56,597 nucleotides of DNA from an uncultured Bacillota bacterium (GTDB taxonomy: Bacteria > Bacillota > Clostridia > Oscillospirales > Oscillospiraceae). A program made the position numbers and the translations under genes. The stretch is taken from positions 1 to 56,597 of the forward strand of contig CAMWBA010000003.1 of NCBI GenBank assembly GCA_947172355.1, read 5' to 3'. The first letter of the stretch is position 1, and the number at the start of each line of letters is the position of its first letter. The notes beneath the pieces are model-generated. The model saw only the letters and a list, made by a program, of their open reading frames with translations, had not been told where the DNA came from and did not search any database. Of the stretch, positions 1-9,679 are shown one piece after another.

Positions 1-94
1 GGTCCCGGACGGACAGGCCTTTCGTCTGCCGCAGCCGGCGGATGTTGGCCCCGGTTGCGGGAAGGTCAATGACAGGGAATTGGTTCAGGTACAT
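1..94 (-). CDS. XRE-family helix-turn-helix regulator, N-terminal fragment cut by the window edge
   Basis: Only the first 31 codons are inside the window. The start is the ATG whose complement ends at 94, chosen because a GGAGG motif (complement of 103-107) sits 8 bases upstream. The visible peptide starts MYLNQFPVID and continues into NIRRLRQTKGLSVRD, which is the first helix and turn of a Cro/cI-type HTH domain. Regulators with this start are common on clostridial conjugative elements, and the neighbouring small basic genes fit that setting. The DNA target and the rest of the protein are not visible. Confidence 0.7.
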   Translation of the reverse strand, partial: MYLNQFPVIDLPATGANIRRLRQTKGLSVRD

Positions 95-202
95 GACAAT
101 CGCCTCCATTCTGGTAGTGTAGAATAGCAGAACTATACAAGGATGGCAAGGCGTTTTGTGGATTTGTAATCGAAATGTTAGGGTCTGAGAGGAGGGATTC
201 CT

Positions 203-379
203 GTGGCGCAGATCGTGCCGCTGAACAAGCGTAGTAAGAAAGCGCAGAAAGAGTACCACACCAAGCAGCGCGGCTCCTGGTATGGGATTAGTCCGGTTAC
301 CCGCACTGTGCCAAGTGGAAAGGTTTATGACCGAAATAGAGTTAAACGGGAAGATTGCAGAGCTCTTGAAAAATTCTGA
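203..379 (+). CDS. Small basic protein of an accessory element, 58 aa
   Basis: A GTG start at 203 follows GGAGG (191-195) at good spacing. The 58-residue product begins MAQIVPLNKRSKKAQKEYH, is rich in Lys and Arg, and contains a GSWYGISPVTRTVPSGK segment. From memory, similar short proteins occur beside transposons and conjugative elements in Firmicutes, but I cannot assign a function. Its last 53 bases overlap the start of the next gene in another frame, which suggests translational coupling. It is too short for an ordinary ORF cutoff, so the support is the ribosome binding site, the composition and the context. Confidence 0.5.
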   Translation: MAQIVPLNKRSKKAQKEYHTKQRGSWYGISPVTRTVPSGKVYDRNRVKREDCRALEKF

Positions 380-686
380 AGAAGAGTTTCGTTGCAAGCG
401 ATATACCGGCAGACGGTATCGCCGCAGGAAAGGACGGGAAAAGTCAGACCGGCTACTGGCGATTATCCAGAGCGCACGCTACGGTCCCCACCGGAGCTAT
501 GTGGACTGGGGCTTTGAGGGCAGAACCCTTCTGCACACAGGCAAGTACATCAAATATCCCAAGAACAGCAAGTGCCAGAAGTGGCTCAAGCGGGTGAGTG
601 GTAAAAAAGTTCGAGCTTACCCATACCTTCCTCAAAAGGGAAACGGCTACCGCAAGGTTTTTGACTATTGGTGGACGCTGTATTAA
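327..686 (+). CDS. Hypothetical basic protein of a mobile element, 119 aa
   Basis: The frame is open from further upstream, but ATG 327 (MTEIELNGKIAELL) is preferred because a purine-rich GGAAAGG lies just before it. The protein is very basic (CKRYTGRRYRRRKGREK near residues 23-39) and ends in a conserved-looking VFDYWWTLY. The mid-section RSYVDWGFEGRTLLHTGKYI has the look of a folded small domain rather than random sequence. I do not recognise the family. It overlaps the preceding 58-residue gene, and both probably belong to the same mobile element as the XRE fragment. Confidence 0.55.
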   Translation: MTEIELNGKIAELLKNSEEEFRCKRYTGRRYRRRKGREKSDRLLAIIQSARYGPHRSYVDWGFEGRTLLHTGKYIKYPKNSKCQKWLKRVSGKKVRAYPYLPQKGNGYRKVFDYWWTLY

Positions 687-756
687 AGAAAATTCCATTG
701 CAAATGAGTAAAAGTCTCAGCTATACAAAGTTGGAGCAAAACCGTGTAAAAAAGCG

Positions 757-808
757 TTTCCCACGCTTTCCCACAAGCGAAATTTTGGTGGGAAAAGTGT
801 GGGAAAGC
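757..808. repeat. Inverted repeat with internal TTTCCCAC / GTGGGAAA units
   Basis: GCTTTCCCACA (765-775) is matched by TGTGGGAAAGC (798-808), a perfect 11-base inverted repeat with a 22-base loop. A second TTTCCCAC (757-764) and a second TGGGAAA in the loop add further copies. It lies between the mobile-element genes and the broken rubrerythrin, so it may mark the element end or a protein-binding site. The role is not known. Confidence 0.4.
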
Positions 809-879
809 ATTTGCATATTTTGTGATATTGCAGCAAATAACTACAATTAAATACAGCATGTTGTGTATTTAGAGTCTAG

Positions 880-942
880 TATCAAGACGAGGCCCGCCAC
901 GGCAAGGCCTTCAAGGGCCTGCTGGAGCGGTACTTCGGCTAA
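880..942 (+). pseudogene. Rubrerythrin remnant, last ~20 codons
   Basis: After an in-frame stop (877-879) the frame reads [20 protein letters not shown] and then stops at 940-942. This is the typical C-terminal helix of a rubrerythrin, including the DEARHG motif that supplies di-iron ligands. The rest of the roughly 180-residue protein is absent and is replaced by mobile-element-like sequence to the left. A terminator hairpin follows at once. The fragment appears to be the 3' stump of a gene cut by insertion or deletion. Confidence 0.7.
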
Positions 943-953
943 GCATTATCCTG

Positions 954-986
954 CCTTCCCGCCCAGATGGGCGGGAAGGTTATTTT
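954..986 (+). terminator. Intrinsic terminator after the rubrerythrin remnant
   Basis: CCTTCCCGCCC (954-964) pairs perfectly with GGGCGGGAAGG (969-979) around a 4-base loop and is followed by TTATTTT. The 11-bp stem and T-rich tail make an intrinsic terminator that would have ended the original rubrerythrin transcript. Confidence 0.8.
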
Positions 987-1010
987 AACAAATCCAGAAG
1001 GGATCTTCTA

Positions 1011-1180
1011 ATGGATAAGTACGTTTGCCCCTGCGGCTATGAGTACGACCCAGCTGTGGGTGATCCCGACAACGGCGTCGCCCCCGGTACCCCTTGGGAC
1101 CAGGCCCCCGACAGCCGTGTGATTGGCCTTGCTGGTTGACTGGCCGCAAAGGGCAAGCGTCTTTGAAAAGTACACATCAA
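1011..1180 (+). pseudogene. Degenerate rubredoxin-like gene
   Basis: ATG 1011 opens [14 protein letters not shown] and continues [17 protein letters not shown], the standard N-terminal half of a rubredoxin except that the first knuckle reads C-P-C-G instead of CxxCG. After APDS the expected WVCPLCG knuckle is lost: the frame reads RVIGLAG and stops at 1135-1137. Further on, GGCAAGCGTCTTTGAAAAG resembles the usual GKASFEK end with frameshifts, so the whole gene length seems present but decayed. Without the second Cys pair it could not bind iron. Its position after a rubrerythrin stump suggests a former peroxide-defence pair. Confidence 0.6.
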
Positions 1181-1193
1181 TTCATAACAGAGA

Positions 1194-1225
1194 GGGGGGC
1201 GGCACATATGTGCCGCCCCCCTTTT
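1194..1225. terminator. Perfect palindrome terminator
   Basis: GGGGGGCGGCACAT (1194-1207) is followed directly by its exact reverse complement (1208-1221) and then TTTT. The 14-bp stem fits an intrinsic terminator for the former rubredoxin gene. Because it is symmetric it may also stop transcripts arriving on the minus strand from the lipoprotein gene. Confidence 0.75.
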
Positions 1226-1252
1226 CGTTATGTTGATTTAATTTTCGTTGCT

Positions 1253-2056
1253 TTACAGCAGTCCTTTTTCTTGCAAATCCTGGCTAATTGAGACCAAATC
1301 TATCTCTTTCACAATATTGCTGCCATCGTATGTGGTCTGATAGGAACCCCACTGCAATATGAGTTCCTTGTTTTCGTCAATTGCCGCTCTGTAATCGTGA
1401 TATTTCATGTGGAACAGGCCGACAATCTTCACGCAATCGTCTGAGCCGTCATATAAAATATAATCATCATCCAAAGTCAAACCAGATTTGTACGCGGTCC
1501 AAAACTGGCGTAACTTTTTATCTTTGTCGTTGAATTCATAGCTGGTGGAATATAATAAGCTTTCGCCCTCAATGCGCAGCTCCAGCGGCAGCGCATTTCC
1601 TCCCAAAAATGAATTGTATACAGATTCCGGCAACAAGGTATCCCCTTGCCCATCTTCCAGGCTGTGCAGGCTTGCAAATACAAAAACCCATATTTCGCTG
1701 TTATCATTGAGCGCTTCTTCTCTATGACCTGGATTTACTTCAAGATACCGCTCCGGCGTAATGCCCATGGTGGAGGGGTCTATGATGTCCGTTTCGGAAT
1801 AATATACGCCGTCTATTACAAAATTGGGGGTATATGCGTCTTCTCCCGGTACGTCCGTTTCCTCGGGCTCTCCGCCTGGTTCATCTGCGTCGTCATTCGT
1901 TGGGGGGACAGTCTCTTCCGGGCCGGGCGTCTCTGTGCTTGCTGTGTCCCCATTCCCGGTGCTGGGCGTGCTGTTGTCCCCCGTTCCGCCGCCGCCACAG
2001 GCCACCAGCGAGAGGGCCAGAGCCGCCGCAAGTATGAGCGCCAAAAGTTTTTTCAT
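1253..2056 (-). CDS. Predicted secreted lipoprotein of unknown function, 267 aa
   Basis: The protein starts MKKLLALILAAALALSLVAC, a clear signal peptide with a lipobox (LVAC, Cys20), so it should be lipid-anchored on the outer face of the membrane. A low-complexity linker rich in Thr, Pro, Glu, Asp and Gly (about residues 21-75) precedes a roughly 190-residue soluble domain with many acidic and aromatic residues. I do not recognise that domain. AGGAGG stands 8-10 bases before the start. A good promoter and a palindrome lie upstream, shared with a divergent XRE regulator that probably controls it. The gene ends just before the 1194-1225 terminator. Confidence 0.8.
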   Translation of the reverse strand: MKKLLALILAAALALSLVACGGGGTGDNSTPSTGNGDTASTETPGPEETVPPTNDDADEPGGEPEETDVPGEDAYTPNFVIDGVYYSETDIIDPSTMGITPERYLEVNPGHREEALNDNSEIWVFVFASLHSLEDGQGDTLLPESVYNSFLGGNALPLELRIEGESLLYSTSYEFNDKDKKLRQFWTAYKSGLTLDDDYILYDGSDDCVKIVGLFHMKYHDYRAAIDENKELILQWGSYQTTYDGSNIVKEIDLVSISQDLQEKGLL

Positions 2057-2083
2057 TCTTAGTTGCCTCCTAAAGATAATTTT

Positions 2084-2115
2084 AACTGAATAGCTATAAA
2101 ATAGCCTATTCAGTT
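2084..2115. promoter_or_regulatory. Palindromic operator candidate at the lipoprotein promoter
   Basis: AACTGAATAG (2084-2093) and CTATTCAGTT (2106-2115) form a perfect 10-bp inverted repeat. The inner GCTAT/ATAGC pair extends it to about 14 bp with one bulged C. It begins near the predicted transcription start of the lipoprotein gene, just downstream of its -10 box. This is a classic place for a repressor, and the adjacent XRE regulator is the obvious candidate. As RNA it could also be a leader hairpin. Confidence 0.6.
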
Positions 2116-2121
2116 TATTTT

Positions 2122-2150
2122 ATAATACCATACTCGCCCTTATAATTCAA
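2122..2150 (-). promoter_or_regulatory. Promoter of the lipoprotein gene
   Basis: On the minus strand TTGAAT (complement of 2145-2150), a 17-base spacer and TATTAT (complement of 2122-2127) form a near-consensus vegetative promoter. The predicted start falls at about 2115, leaving a roughly 58-base leader. Confidence 0.7.
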
Positions 2151-2179
2151 GTAGTCTTAAACCACAAGGGCGGTGAAAT

Positions 2180-2515
2180 TTGTTGAATTACTACGAAATC
2201 GGTCAAAGGATTAGGAAATTCCGAAAGGCCCATCAATTATCACAGGAAGAATTAGCGGAGCGGATAGGGATTTCTACCACCCATATGAGCCACATTGAAA
2301 CAGGAAATACAAAATTGAGTTTGCCTGTACTAGTATCTTTAGCCACCGCATTAGAGGTCAGCGCAGACGATTTGCTTTTTGACAATACAGCAACAACGCG
2401 CAATTCCGTTATTGATGATTTGCTAAACCTCTTAGAAAATTGTTCCATTTCACAGATAAAGATACTTAAAGATATTGTTAAGGCCGCAAAAACTTCTATG
2501 GACAAGCATTTATAA
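2180..2515 (+). CDS. XRE-family transcriptional regulator, 111 aa
   Basis: This is a Cro/cI-type DNA-binding protein. Residues about 6-62 (IGQRIRKFRKAHQLSQEELA, then IGISTTHMSHIETG) make a complete HTH with the recognition helix THMSHIE. The C-terminal ~45 residues are helical (LLNLLENCSISQIKILKDIV) and could dimerise. No ATG fits, so the start is a TTG (2180) or the next TTG (2183), with an AAGGG motif about 10 bases upstream. It is divergent from the lipoprotein gene and shares a palindrome with it, so repression of that gene and possibly of itself is likely. It ends at a strong terminator. Confidence 0.85.
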   Translation: MLNYYEIGQRIRKFRKAHQLSQEELAERIGISTTHMSHIETGNTKLSLPVLVSLATALEVSADDLLFDNTATTRNSVIDDLLNLLENCSISQIKILKDIVKAAKTSMDKHL

Positions 2516-2545
2516 AAACCGGGCAGAAAAAACTGCCCGGTTTTT
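2514..2545 (+). terminator. Intrinsic terminator of the XRE gene
   Basis: AAAAACCGGGCAG (2514-2526) pairs with CTGCCCGGTTTTT (2533-2545) around a 6-A loop. It begins at the gene's stop codon and ends in a T run. Confidence 0.9.
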
Positions 2546-2725
2546 CTTGTATGGTATAACCCTTGCCGCGTCCGCCGTGAACGTCCGCGTTCCCCGTGAT
2601 TTATCAGCGGTCGGGAAATCTGCCGAGAAAACCAGCTTTGAATAATCGTGCCATGATGAAAGGCCCTTCCATCGTGCCACCCATCTCAGGAACCTACCTG
2701 TAAACCCTACTTGAACATATAAAAT
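2546..2725. other. Intergenic stretch without a recognised gene
   Basis: The 180 bases between the XRE terminator and the ppdK terminator hold only short broken frames. No promoter, repeat or RNA gene was recognised. It may be decayed DNA left by a mobile element. Confidence 0.4.
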
Positions 2726-2778
2726 AATCGGAGCATATCACCCTTAAAATCAGTGGTTTCAGGTGATATGCTCCGATT
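2726..2778 (-). terminator. Terminator hairpin downstream of ppdK
   Basis: A perfect 17-bp inverted repeat (2726-2742 and 2762-2778, minus strand AATCGGAGCATATCACC...) with a 19-base loop lies 32 bases past the ppdK stop. On the minus strand it is followed by ATTATTTTATATG, a T-rich tail that fits intrinsic termination. Confidence 0.75.
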
Positions 2779-2809
2779 TCAGCCTATTTCAATAGGTTTT
2801 CAGAACTTT

Positions 2810-5455
<2,646 letters not shown>

Positions 5456-5575
5456 GGGAATCATTCCTTTCAGTAGTGTATACAGCGTTCCAGCCGTCCG
5501 TCTCCCGGCGGGCGCCGCTGCTCGGTACGGGAGGAATAGCAATATCCTCCGCCTTTCTGGAATACCGTGCATAAC

Positions 5576-5604
5576 ATTATACAGACGCATGGGGAACTTT
5601 TCAA
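5576..5604 (-). promoter_or_regulatory. Promoter of ppdK
   Basis: On the minus strand TTGAAA (complement of 5599-5604), 17 bases and TATAAT (complement of 5576-5581) are nearly ideal. The leader of about 115 bases includes a CTCCCG...CGGGAG hairpin near 5503-5535, which might be regulatory. Confidence 0.8.
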
Positions 5605-5648
5605 GATGGAATCAAAATTTTTACATAGAAATTCCAGGGGAAATTTTG

Positions 5649-5677
5649 TTGAAAAAGGCGGGTGAATGAGGTATTAT
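5649..5677 (+). promoter_or_regulatory. Promoter of the DUF1294 gene
   Basis: TTGAAA (5649-5654), a 17-base spacer and TATTAT (5672-5677) form a near-consensus promoter, divergent from and 45 bases away from the ppdK promoter. Confidence 0.75.
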
Positions 5678-5719
5678 TATAATAGGAAGGGATTTTGCTT
5701 TGGGGGAGGGGTGTTTCCG

Positions 5720-5998
5720 ATGGAGTATTCTCTGCTGGGCATCTATCTGCTGGCGGTCAACTGCACAGCATTTGTTTTGATGGGAATGGACAAACGCCGG
5801 GCCCGGCGGGGCGCCTGGCGTCTGTCTGAGCGGACTCTGTTTGTTCCAGTTCTTCTCGGCGGGGCGCTGGGTGGCACCTTGGGAATGCGGGCCTTTCATC
5901 ACAAGACAAAACACTGGTACTTCCGCTTCGGGTTTCCTCTGCTGATGGTTCTCCAATTGGCGGGATTGGGGTGGCTGGTATGGAACTTGGTTGCATAG
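5720..5998 (+). CDS. DUF1294-type small membrane protein, 92 aa
   Basis: Start ATG 5720 follows GGGGAGGGG at proper spacing; the upstream extension (5666) has no such site. The 92-residue product has an N-terminal membrane helix (LLGIYLLAVNCTAFVLMG), a basic DKRRARRGAWRLSE segment and two further hydrophobic stretches, with GALGGTLGMRAFHHKTKHW between them. The DK-(x)n-RIPE/RLSE and KT/H pattern is typical of DUF1294 proteins, which are widespread and of unknown function. It is transcribed alone and is convergent with the potassium channel gene. Confidence 0.8.
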   Translation: MEYSLLGIYLLAVNCTAFVLMGMDKRRARRGAWRLSERTLFVPVLLGGALGGTLGMRAFHHKTKHWYFRFGFPLLMVLQLAGLGWLVWNLVA

Positions 5999-6035
5999 CA
6001 TCAGGCCCAGGGCATCGGCTGCCCTGGGCCTGATG
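5999..6035. terminator. Bidirectional terminator hairpin
   Basis: CATCAGGCCCAGGGCA (5999-6014) pairs perfectly with TGCCCTGGGCCTGATG (6020-6035) around a 5-base loop. The 16-bp stem lies between two convergent genes. The flanking T runs are short, so efficiency is uncertain. Confidence 0.65.
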
Positions 6036-6053
6036 TGTGATCCGGGGACAGGC

Positions 6054-7265
6054 TTACACCGCAATGGTGCTGTCCGCCCGGATATAGCTCTGGGAGTAGA
6101 GGATGATCCGGTCCCCCTCCTGGAGCACCAGATTTCCGTTGGGGATCAGGACCCGCCTCCTCCGCTTTACCATCACAATAATGGTCTGGCGGGAGATGTC
6201 CAGATCCCGGATGCGCTGCCCATTCCATGGGTTTTGCCGCCGCAGGACCACCTCCTTTAAGTCGATGTGCCGGTCGTCCCCCATGGATTCGGCCCCCAGA
6301 ACCAGGGTGTCGCCGGGGCACAGCTCCACATCCCCTCGAGGGACAATGACATGCTCTTCCCGCTGGATGGCGGCCACAATAATCCCGGCGGGCAGCCCCA
6401 GTTCCTGGACCGTTTGTCCGGCCCAACGGTCCCGGTCGGACAGGTGAACTTTGATAAAATGTATATCCGCCTCGTTGGCGTACTCGCTGATGCGCTTGAT
6501 CCGGGAGTATTGGTCCACAAAACCGGCGGAGATAATGCCGGTGGGGATGGCCACCATACCCACCCCAAGGAACGCAATTGCAATTCCGAACAGCTTGCCC
6601 AGAGGGGTAATGGGGTAGATATCTCCATAGCCCACCGTAAGCAGGGTGGACATGGACCACCAGATGCCGGAAAACGCGTTGGTGAATATTTCGGGCTGGG
6701 CTTCATGCTCCAGACTATACATACACAGGCTGGAGGCCAGCATGAGGATCACAATAATGAACACAGAGGACATCAGCTGCTGGCGTTTGCTGGTAATGAC
6801 CTCGGTGATGACGTTCAGCGAGTCGTAATAGGCATTGATGCGGAACAGACGAAAAATGCGCATTACCCGAAACATCCGGAACGCCACCGTCCCCGACGGA
6901 AAGAACACCGGAAGATAGTAGGGCAGAAAGGAGAGCAGGTCCACCACGCCGCTGAAGGAAACAACATAGCTCAGCGTTGCCTTGGCAGGCGGCAGTTTGG
7001 GATGCAGGCACTGGGCGGTCCACAGCCGAAGGCCGTAGTCCACCGCAAAAAAGGCGACTGTGGCCGCTTCAATCCATACCAGCCAGGGACCGTACTGCGC
7101 CCGCAGATCCTCAAAGGTCTCGATCACACTGACGGTCAGATTGACCACAATAGCTAGGGAGTTAATCAGGTCATACAGCCGGCTGATGAAGTCGTCAGAG
7201 GCTCCCACCTCTATAATTTCGTGTACCCGCCGCTTTCGGCAGGGCCAAAGGTTTCGGTCAGCCAT
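6054..7265 (-). CDS. Voltage-gated-type potassium channel with two TrkA-C domains, 403 aa
   Basis: The protein is a six-helix potassium channel subunit. S1 to S3 span roughly residues 30-125. S4 carries regularly spaced arginines (FRMFRVMRIFRLFR, about 135-150). The pore loop contains the selectivity filter TVGYGD at 210-215, followed by S6. The cytoplasmic C-terminus has two TrkA-C/RCK-C-like domains (about 265-325 and 335-395), each with the GDTLVL- or GDRIILY-type strand pair, suggesting gating by a cytosolic ligand such as a nucleotide. Start MADRN at 7265 has AGGAG 8 bases upstream. It is monocistronic between ppdK/DUF1294 and the arginine operon. Ion specificity is inferred from the filter. 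Confidence 0.9.
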   Translation of the reverse strand: MADRNLWPCRKRRVHEIIEVGASDDFISRLYDLINSLAIVVNLTVSVIETFEDLRAQYGPWLVWIEAATVAFFAVDYGLRLWTAQCLHPKLPPAKATLSYVVSFSGVVDLLSFLPYYLPVFFPSGTVAFRMFRVMRIFRLFRINAYYDSLNVITEVITSKRQQLMSSVFIIVILMLASSLCMYSLEHEAQPEIFTNAFSGIWWSMSTLLTVGYGDIYPITPLGKLFGIAIAFLGVGMVAIPTGIISAGFVDQYSRIKRISEYANEADIHFIKVHLSDRDRWAGQTVQELGLPAGIIVAAIQREEHVIVPRGDVELCPGDTLVLGAESMGDDRHIDLKEVVLRRQNPWNGQRIRDLDISRQTIIVMVKRRRRVLIPNGNLVLQEGDRIILYSQSYIRADSTIAV

Positions 7266-7430
7266 ACAACACACTCCTGACGGCCCAGCGCATTGGGTCA
7301 TACTGCTGAGCGTATTGTATCAATTTATCCCCTCCGTTGTCAAGACAGGCGGAGGGGCGGAGAAGATCCGTTGGCAAGTTTTCCGGACTCCGGCAGGGAA
7401 CTGCGGATAAAATCGCTGCGGACACTCCCA

Positions 7431-7465
7431 AAATAAAACCGGGGCCCCCTATGGAAGTCCCCGGT
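7431..7465 (-). terminator. Terminator of the arginine operon
   Basis: On the minus strand ACCGGGG and CCCCGGT (complements of 7459-7465 and 7438-7444) form a stem followed by TTTATTT. It lies 14 bases past the argF stop. Confidence 0.8.
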
Positions 7466-7478
7466 CCGTCAGAATGTT

Positions 7479-8396
7479 CTATTTGTCCTGCATCAGCAGA
7501 TACATAACCGCCTTTTGGGCGTGAAGACGGTTTTCCGCCTCATCAAAGATCTCCTGGGCGTGGGCCTCAAAGACTTCCGCAGTGATCTCCTCCCCCCGGT
7601 GGGCAGGCAGACAGTGCTGAACCATACACCCCGGGTTGGTGAGGGCCATCAGGCCGGCATCCACACAGAACCCCTGGAATGCCTTCTCCCGCACCGCCTT
7701 CTCCTCCTCCTGGCCCATAGAGGCCCACACGTCGGTGAACACCACATCCGCTCCCGCTGCGGCCTCCTGGGGGGTACGGAAGAGGGAGAATTTGTGGGCA
7801 GAATCGCTTTTGGCAAAGTCCAGCACCTGGGGCGCCGGGTCATACCCCTCCGGACAGGCAACCGACACCTCCATGCCCATCTTCAAACCGCCCACAATCA
7901 GGGAGTTTGCCATGTTATTGCCGTCGCCGATGTAGCACAGCTTTAACCCCTCCAGCACCGCCTTGTGCTCCCGGACAGTAAGCAGGTCGGCCAGCACCTG
8001 ACAGGGGTGGCAGAAATCGGTAAGGCCGTTAATCACCGGAATACCGGCGTACCGGGCCAGCTCCTCCACTTCGTCCTGACCAAAGGTGCGGATCATAATT
8101 CCGTCACAGTAGCGGCTGAGCACCCGGGCGGTATCCGCCACCGGTTCCCCCCGGCCAATCTGGCTCTCCTTGCCGGACAGAAATAGGGCGTGCCCTCCCA
8201 GCTGAAACATTCCCGTTTCAAAGGATACCCGGGTCCGGGTGGAGTTTTTTTCAAAGATCATGGCCAGGGTCTTGCCCTTGAGATAGTCCTGGGTGACCCC
8301 GTGTTTTTTCTCATATTTCAGCTGGTCCGCTGTGTTCAGAATCCTGGTGATATCTTCTTTGGACAGATCCAGCAGCTTTAACAGGTCTTTTTTCAT
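7479..8396 (-). CDS. argF: Ornithine carbamoyltransferase
   Basis: It joins ornithine and carbamoyl phosphate to citrulline, the sixth step of arginine synthesis. The 305-residue protein has the carbamoyl-phosphate loop STRTR (residues 52-56), HPCQ in the middle, and the ornithine-binding HCLP near the C-terminus, all typical of anabolic OTCases. Start MKKDLLKLLD (8396) has AAAGGAG 8 bases upstream; a longer frame to 8441 lacks support. It is the last gene of the operon, 37 bases after argD, and is followed by a terminator. Confidence 0.96.
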   Translation of the reverse strand: MKKDLLKLLDLSKEDITRILNTADQLKYEKKHGVTQDYLKGKTLAMIFEKNSTRTRVSFETGMFQLGGHALFLSGKESQIGRGEPVADTARVLSRYCDGIMIRTFGQDEVEELARYAGIPVINGLTDFCHPCQVLADLLTVREHKAVLEGLKLCYIGDGNNMANSLIVGGLKMGMEVSVACPEGYDPAPQVLDFAKSDSAHKFSLFRTPQEAAAGADVVFTDVWASMGQEEEKAVREKAFQGFCVDAGLMALTNPGCMVQHCLPAHRGEEITAEVFEAHAQEIFDEAENRLHAQKAVMYLLMQDK

Positions 8397-8433
8397 GGTA
8401 AACACTCCTTTGGGGTTTCCTAAAACAGCCCAT

Positions 8434-9612
8434 TTATGCAAGGACAGACCGGAGAACGGCCAGCCCCTTGTCCATCTCCTCCTGGGTGATGGTCAGCGGG
8501 GGCAGGAAGCGCAGGCCGGGGCCGGCGGTGAGGACCAGCAGTCCGTTTTCAATGAGTTTGGCGGCCAGCGCTCCATTGGTCCAGCCTGGCTTGACCTCCA
8601 CACCGATCATCAGCCCCAGTCCCCGGGTCCTGCCCAGACAGGGCAGGTTCAACTCCTCCACTTGGGCGCGAAGGTATGCCCCTTTCTCCACAACCTGGGC
8701 CAAAAGGCTGTCGTCCAACCGCTCCAGCACATGGCAGGCCGCAGCGGCAGCGATGGGGTTGCCCCCAAAGGTGGTGCCGTGGACACCGGGGGTGAACACA
8801 TCTTTGCAGGTTCCGCCAGCCATCACCCCGCCGAAGGGCAGTCCTCCGGCGATTCCCTTGGCAAAGGAGACCGCATCGGGCTGAATGCCATACTGCTGGA
8901 AGGCAAAGAGAGTACCGGTGCGGCCTACGCCGGTCTGCACCTCGTCAATGAGAAGCAGCCAGTCCCGCTTGGCACACAGGTCTGCGGTCTTCTGAACAAA
9001 CTCCTGCTCCAGAGGCAGCACGCCCCCCTCGCCCTGTACCAGTTCCAGCATAACGGCACATACATCGTGGCCGGCCACCGCCTCTACGCTTTCGATGTCG
9101 TTGGCATGGGCATAGCGGAATCCCTCAGTGAAGGGGAAAAAGTAGTTGTGAAACTTGTCCTGGCCGGTGGCGGCCAGGGTGGTGATGGTGCGGCCATGGA
9201 AGGAGTTCCAGAGGGTGATGACCGTTCCCCGGCCCTTGCCGTACTTGTCAAAGGACCACTTCCGGGCCAGCTTAATCATGGCTTCGTTGGCCTCGGCTCC
9301 AGAGTTGGCAAACATCACATTGGCCATTCCGGTGCGCAGACACAGCTGTTGAGCCGCTTTGGCGTAAGGCTCAGTGTAAAACAGGTTGGAAATGTGGGCC
9401 AGCCTGCCGGCCTGGTCTGCGACCGCTTTTTGCCATCCCTCGTCGGCATGGCCCAGGGAAGCTACCCCGATGCCGGAGGTAAAGTCGATATATTCGTTCC
9501 CATCCACATCCCACAGTGTGGCGCCCTTCCCGTGGTCAATGGCCACAGGGAAGCGGCTGTAGGAATGCATCACATATTGCTCATCCAGACGTTTTATCTC
9601 TTCAAAGGTCAT
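8434..9612 (-). CDS. argD: Acetylornithine aminotransferase
   Basis: This PLP enzyme transaminates N-acetylglutamate semialdehyde to N-acetylornithine. The 392-residue protein is a class III aminotransferase: FANSGAEANEAMIKLARK binds the PLP phosphate, LLIDEVQTGVGRTG carries the Asp that contacts the pyridine nitrogen, and FAKGIAGGLPFG contains the Schiff-base lysine at residue 252. AAGGGGG stands upstream of the start. It lies between argB and argF in a complete arginine operon, which favours acetylornithine over other class III substrates. Confidence 0.95.
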   Translation of the reverse strand: MTFEEIKRLDEQYVMHSYSRFPVAIDHGKGATLWDVDGNEYIDFTSGIGVASLGHADEGWQKAVADQAGRLAHISNLFYTEPYAKAAQQLCLRTGMANVMFANSGAEANEAMIKLARKWSFDKYGKGRGTVITLWNSFHGRTITTLAATGQDKFHNYFFPFTEGFRYAHANDIESVEAVAGHDVCAVMLELVQGEGGVLPLEQEFVQKTADLCAKRDWLLLIDEVQTGVGRTGTLFAFQQYGIQPDAVSFAKGIAGGLPFGGVMAGGTCKDVFTPGVHGTTFGGNPIAAAAACHVLERLDDSLLAQVVEKGAYLRAQVEELNLPCLGRTRGLGLMIGVEVKPGWTNGALAAKLIENGLLVLTAGPGLRFLPPLTITQEEMDKGLAVLRSVLA

Positions 9613-9679
9613 AGAACAACCCCCTTTTGCCCATATGCAGGGCGCTTTGCAGCGCGTCCCTGCGCACAGATATGATTTG

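Noticed and set aside
5456-5590. 45-residue N-terminal extension of ppdK
   Set aside because: No ribosome site and no family match; the promoter -10 lies within it.
8293-9675. 460-codon plus-strand frame opposite argD and argF
   Set aside because: Antisense shadow; the minus-strand argD motifs are decisive.
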